Source: Cladopsammia gracilis | Lineage: Eukaryota; Cnidaria; Anthozoa; Scleractinia; Dendrophylliidae | Assembly (NCBI GenBank): GCA_022457155.1 | Contig: JAJGOT010000284.1 | Location: 558,001 to 622,000 of the forward strand | Length of the DNA stretch: 64,000 nt | Direction: 5' to 3' | Shown: one piece after another, positions 63,725 through 64,000 of the stretch | Numbering within the stretch: the first letter of the stretch is position 1 | Layout of the letters: every line of letters starts with the position of its first letter | The notes under the pieces: model-generated | The model's input: only the letters and a program-made list of their open reading frames with translations | The model's database searches: none | What the model was told of the DNA's origin: nothing | Made by a program: the position numbers and the translations under genes

Positions 63725-64000
63725 GATAAGGTAAATTAGCCACCGTAAAAAGATTCGAGAAAGCTGACGTTTCGAGCGCTAGCCCTTCGTCGGAGCGAAT
63801 CAAGGGATTGTGGGTAGTGTGTGGTTTTATATAGTAGGAGGAGCTCCGCCATTGGTGGAAATTTTGTGACGTGAAAAACAAATGTAAATTAGTTGAATGA
63901 AAAGCGTTCGTTAATTCCGTGGGGTTTGAGAGTGCCGATTCGAAAGATGATTTTTTGTTCTAGGTTTTTACGGCTTTCTGTGTTGCCCTGGTGTAGGGAA
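63725..64000 (-). mobile_element. Penelope-like 3' end running off the window
   Basis: The minus frame from the window edge reads QGNTESRKNLEQKIIFRIGT then LKPHGINERFSFN and a stop, the expected C-terminal end of a GIY-YIG Penelope-like protein. About 90 bp later comes tccgacgaagggctagcgct, then cgaaacgtcagctttctcga, the tail motif. The rest of the element would lie beyond 64000. Confidence 0.65.

Overview
The window reads as nuclear DNA of an animal, most likely an anthozoan cnidarian and probably a stony coral. This is inferred from AT-rich sequence with short exons bounded by GT/AG introns, a TNF-type ligand, a secreted C-type lectin, a receptor-tyrosine-kinase exon, and a mobile-element load dominated by DIRS, Penelope-like (GIY-YIG) and foldback/MITE elements. 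There is no bacterial operon structure. Most long open frames are chance frames or mobile-element debris.

Layout. 1-7.8 kb: repeat-rich, with a 0.7 kb near-perfect foldback, a TTCGATTGAG minisatellite, a decayed 2A-peptide element on the minus strand, a paired-type HTH exon relic and a tRNA-like sequence. 7.8-16.5 kb: gene A, a five-coding-exon gene for a short secreted TNF-homology protein, with a plausible promoter and noncoding first exon 3.6 kb upstream. 16.5-22.2 kb: gene A downstream flank, one RTK juxtamembrane/N-lobe exon, and several hairpin elements. 22.2-30.1 kb: gene B, a second near-identical TNF gene in a segmental duplication (about 12285-19015 against 25575-33507), with its own separate promoter. 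33.5-35.9 kb: Penelope-like debris. 35.9-47 kb: gene C. Its promoter, noncoding exon and parts of its first intron are paralogous to gene A, but the first coding exons downstream encode an unrelated secreted C-type lectin (EPN type). 47-54 kb: a tRNA-bearing foldback element, then a broken DIRS retrotransposon with inverted terminal repeats, itself interrupted by a TTAA-flanked MITE and a Penelope-like fragment. 54-64 kb: no host gene recognised; MITEs, tandem duplications, a TTAA MITE and, at the right edge, another Penelope-like 3' end.

The three host genes all encode small secreted proteins with extracellular recognition or signalling folds (TNF, TNF, C-type lectin), which suggests an immune or epithelial-surface cluster (inference). 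The most interesting structural point is that genes A and C share a duplicated 5' end (tandem 160-bp modules, TATA box, noncoding exon, intron blocks) in front of unrelated coding regions. Gene B has different promoter DNA but carries the same degenerate upstream module. Several MITE insertions can be read against empty paralogous sites inside this one window, giving exact target-site duplications and a relative order of events.
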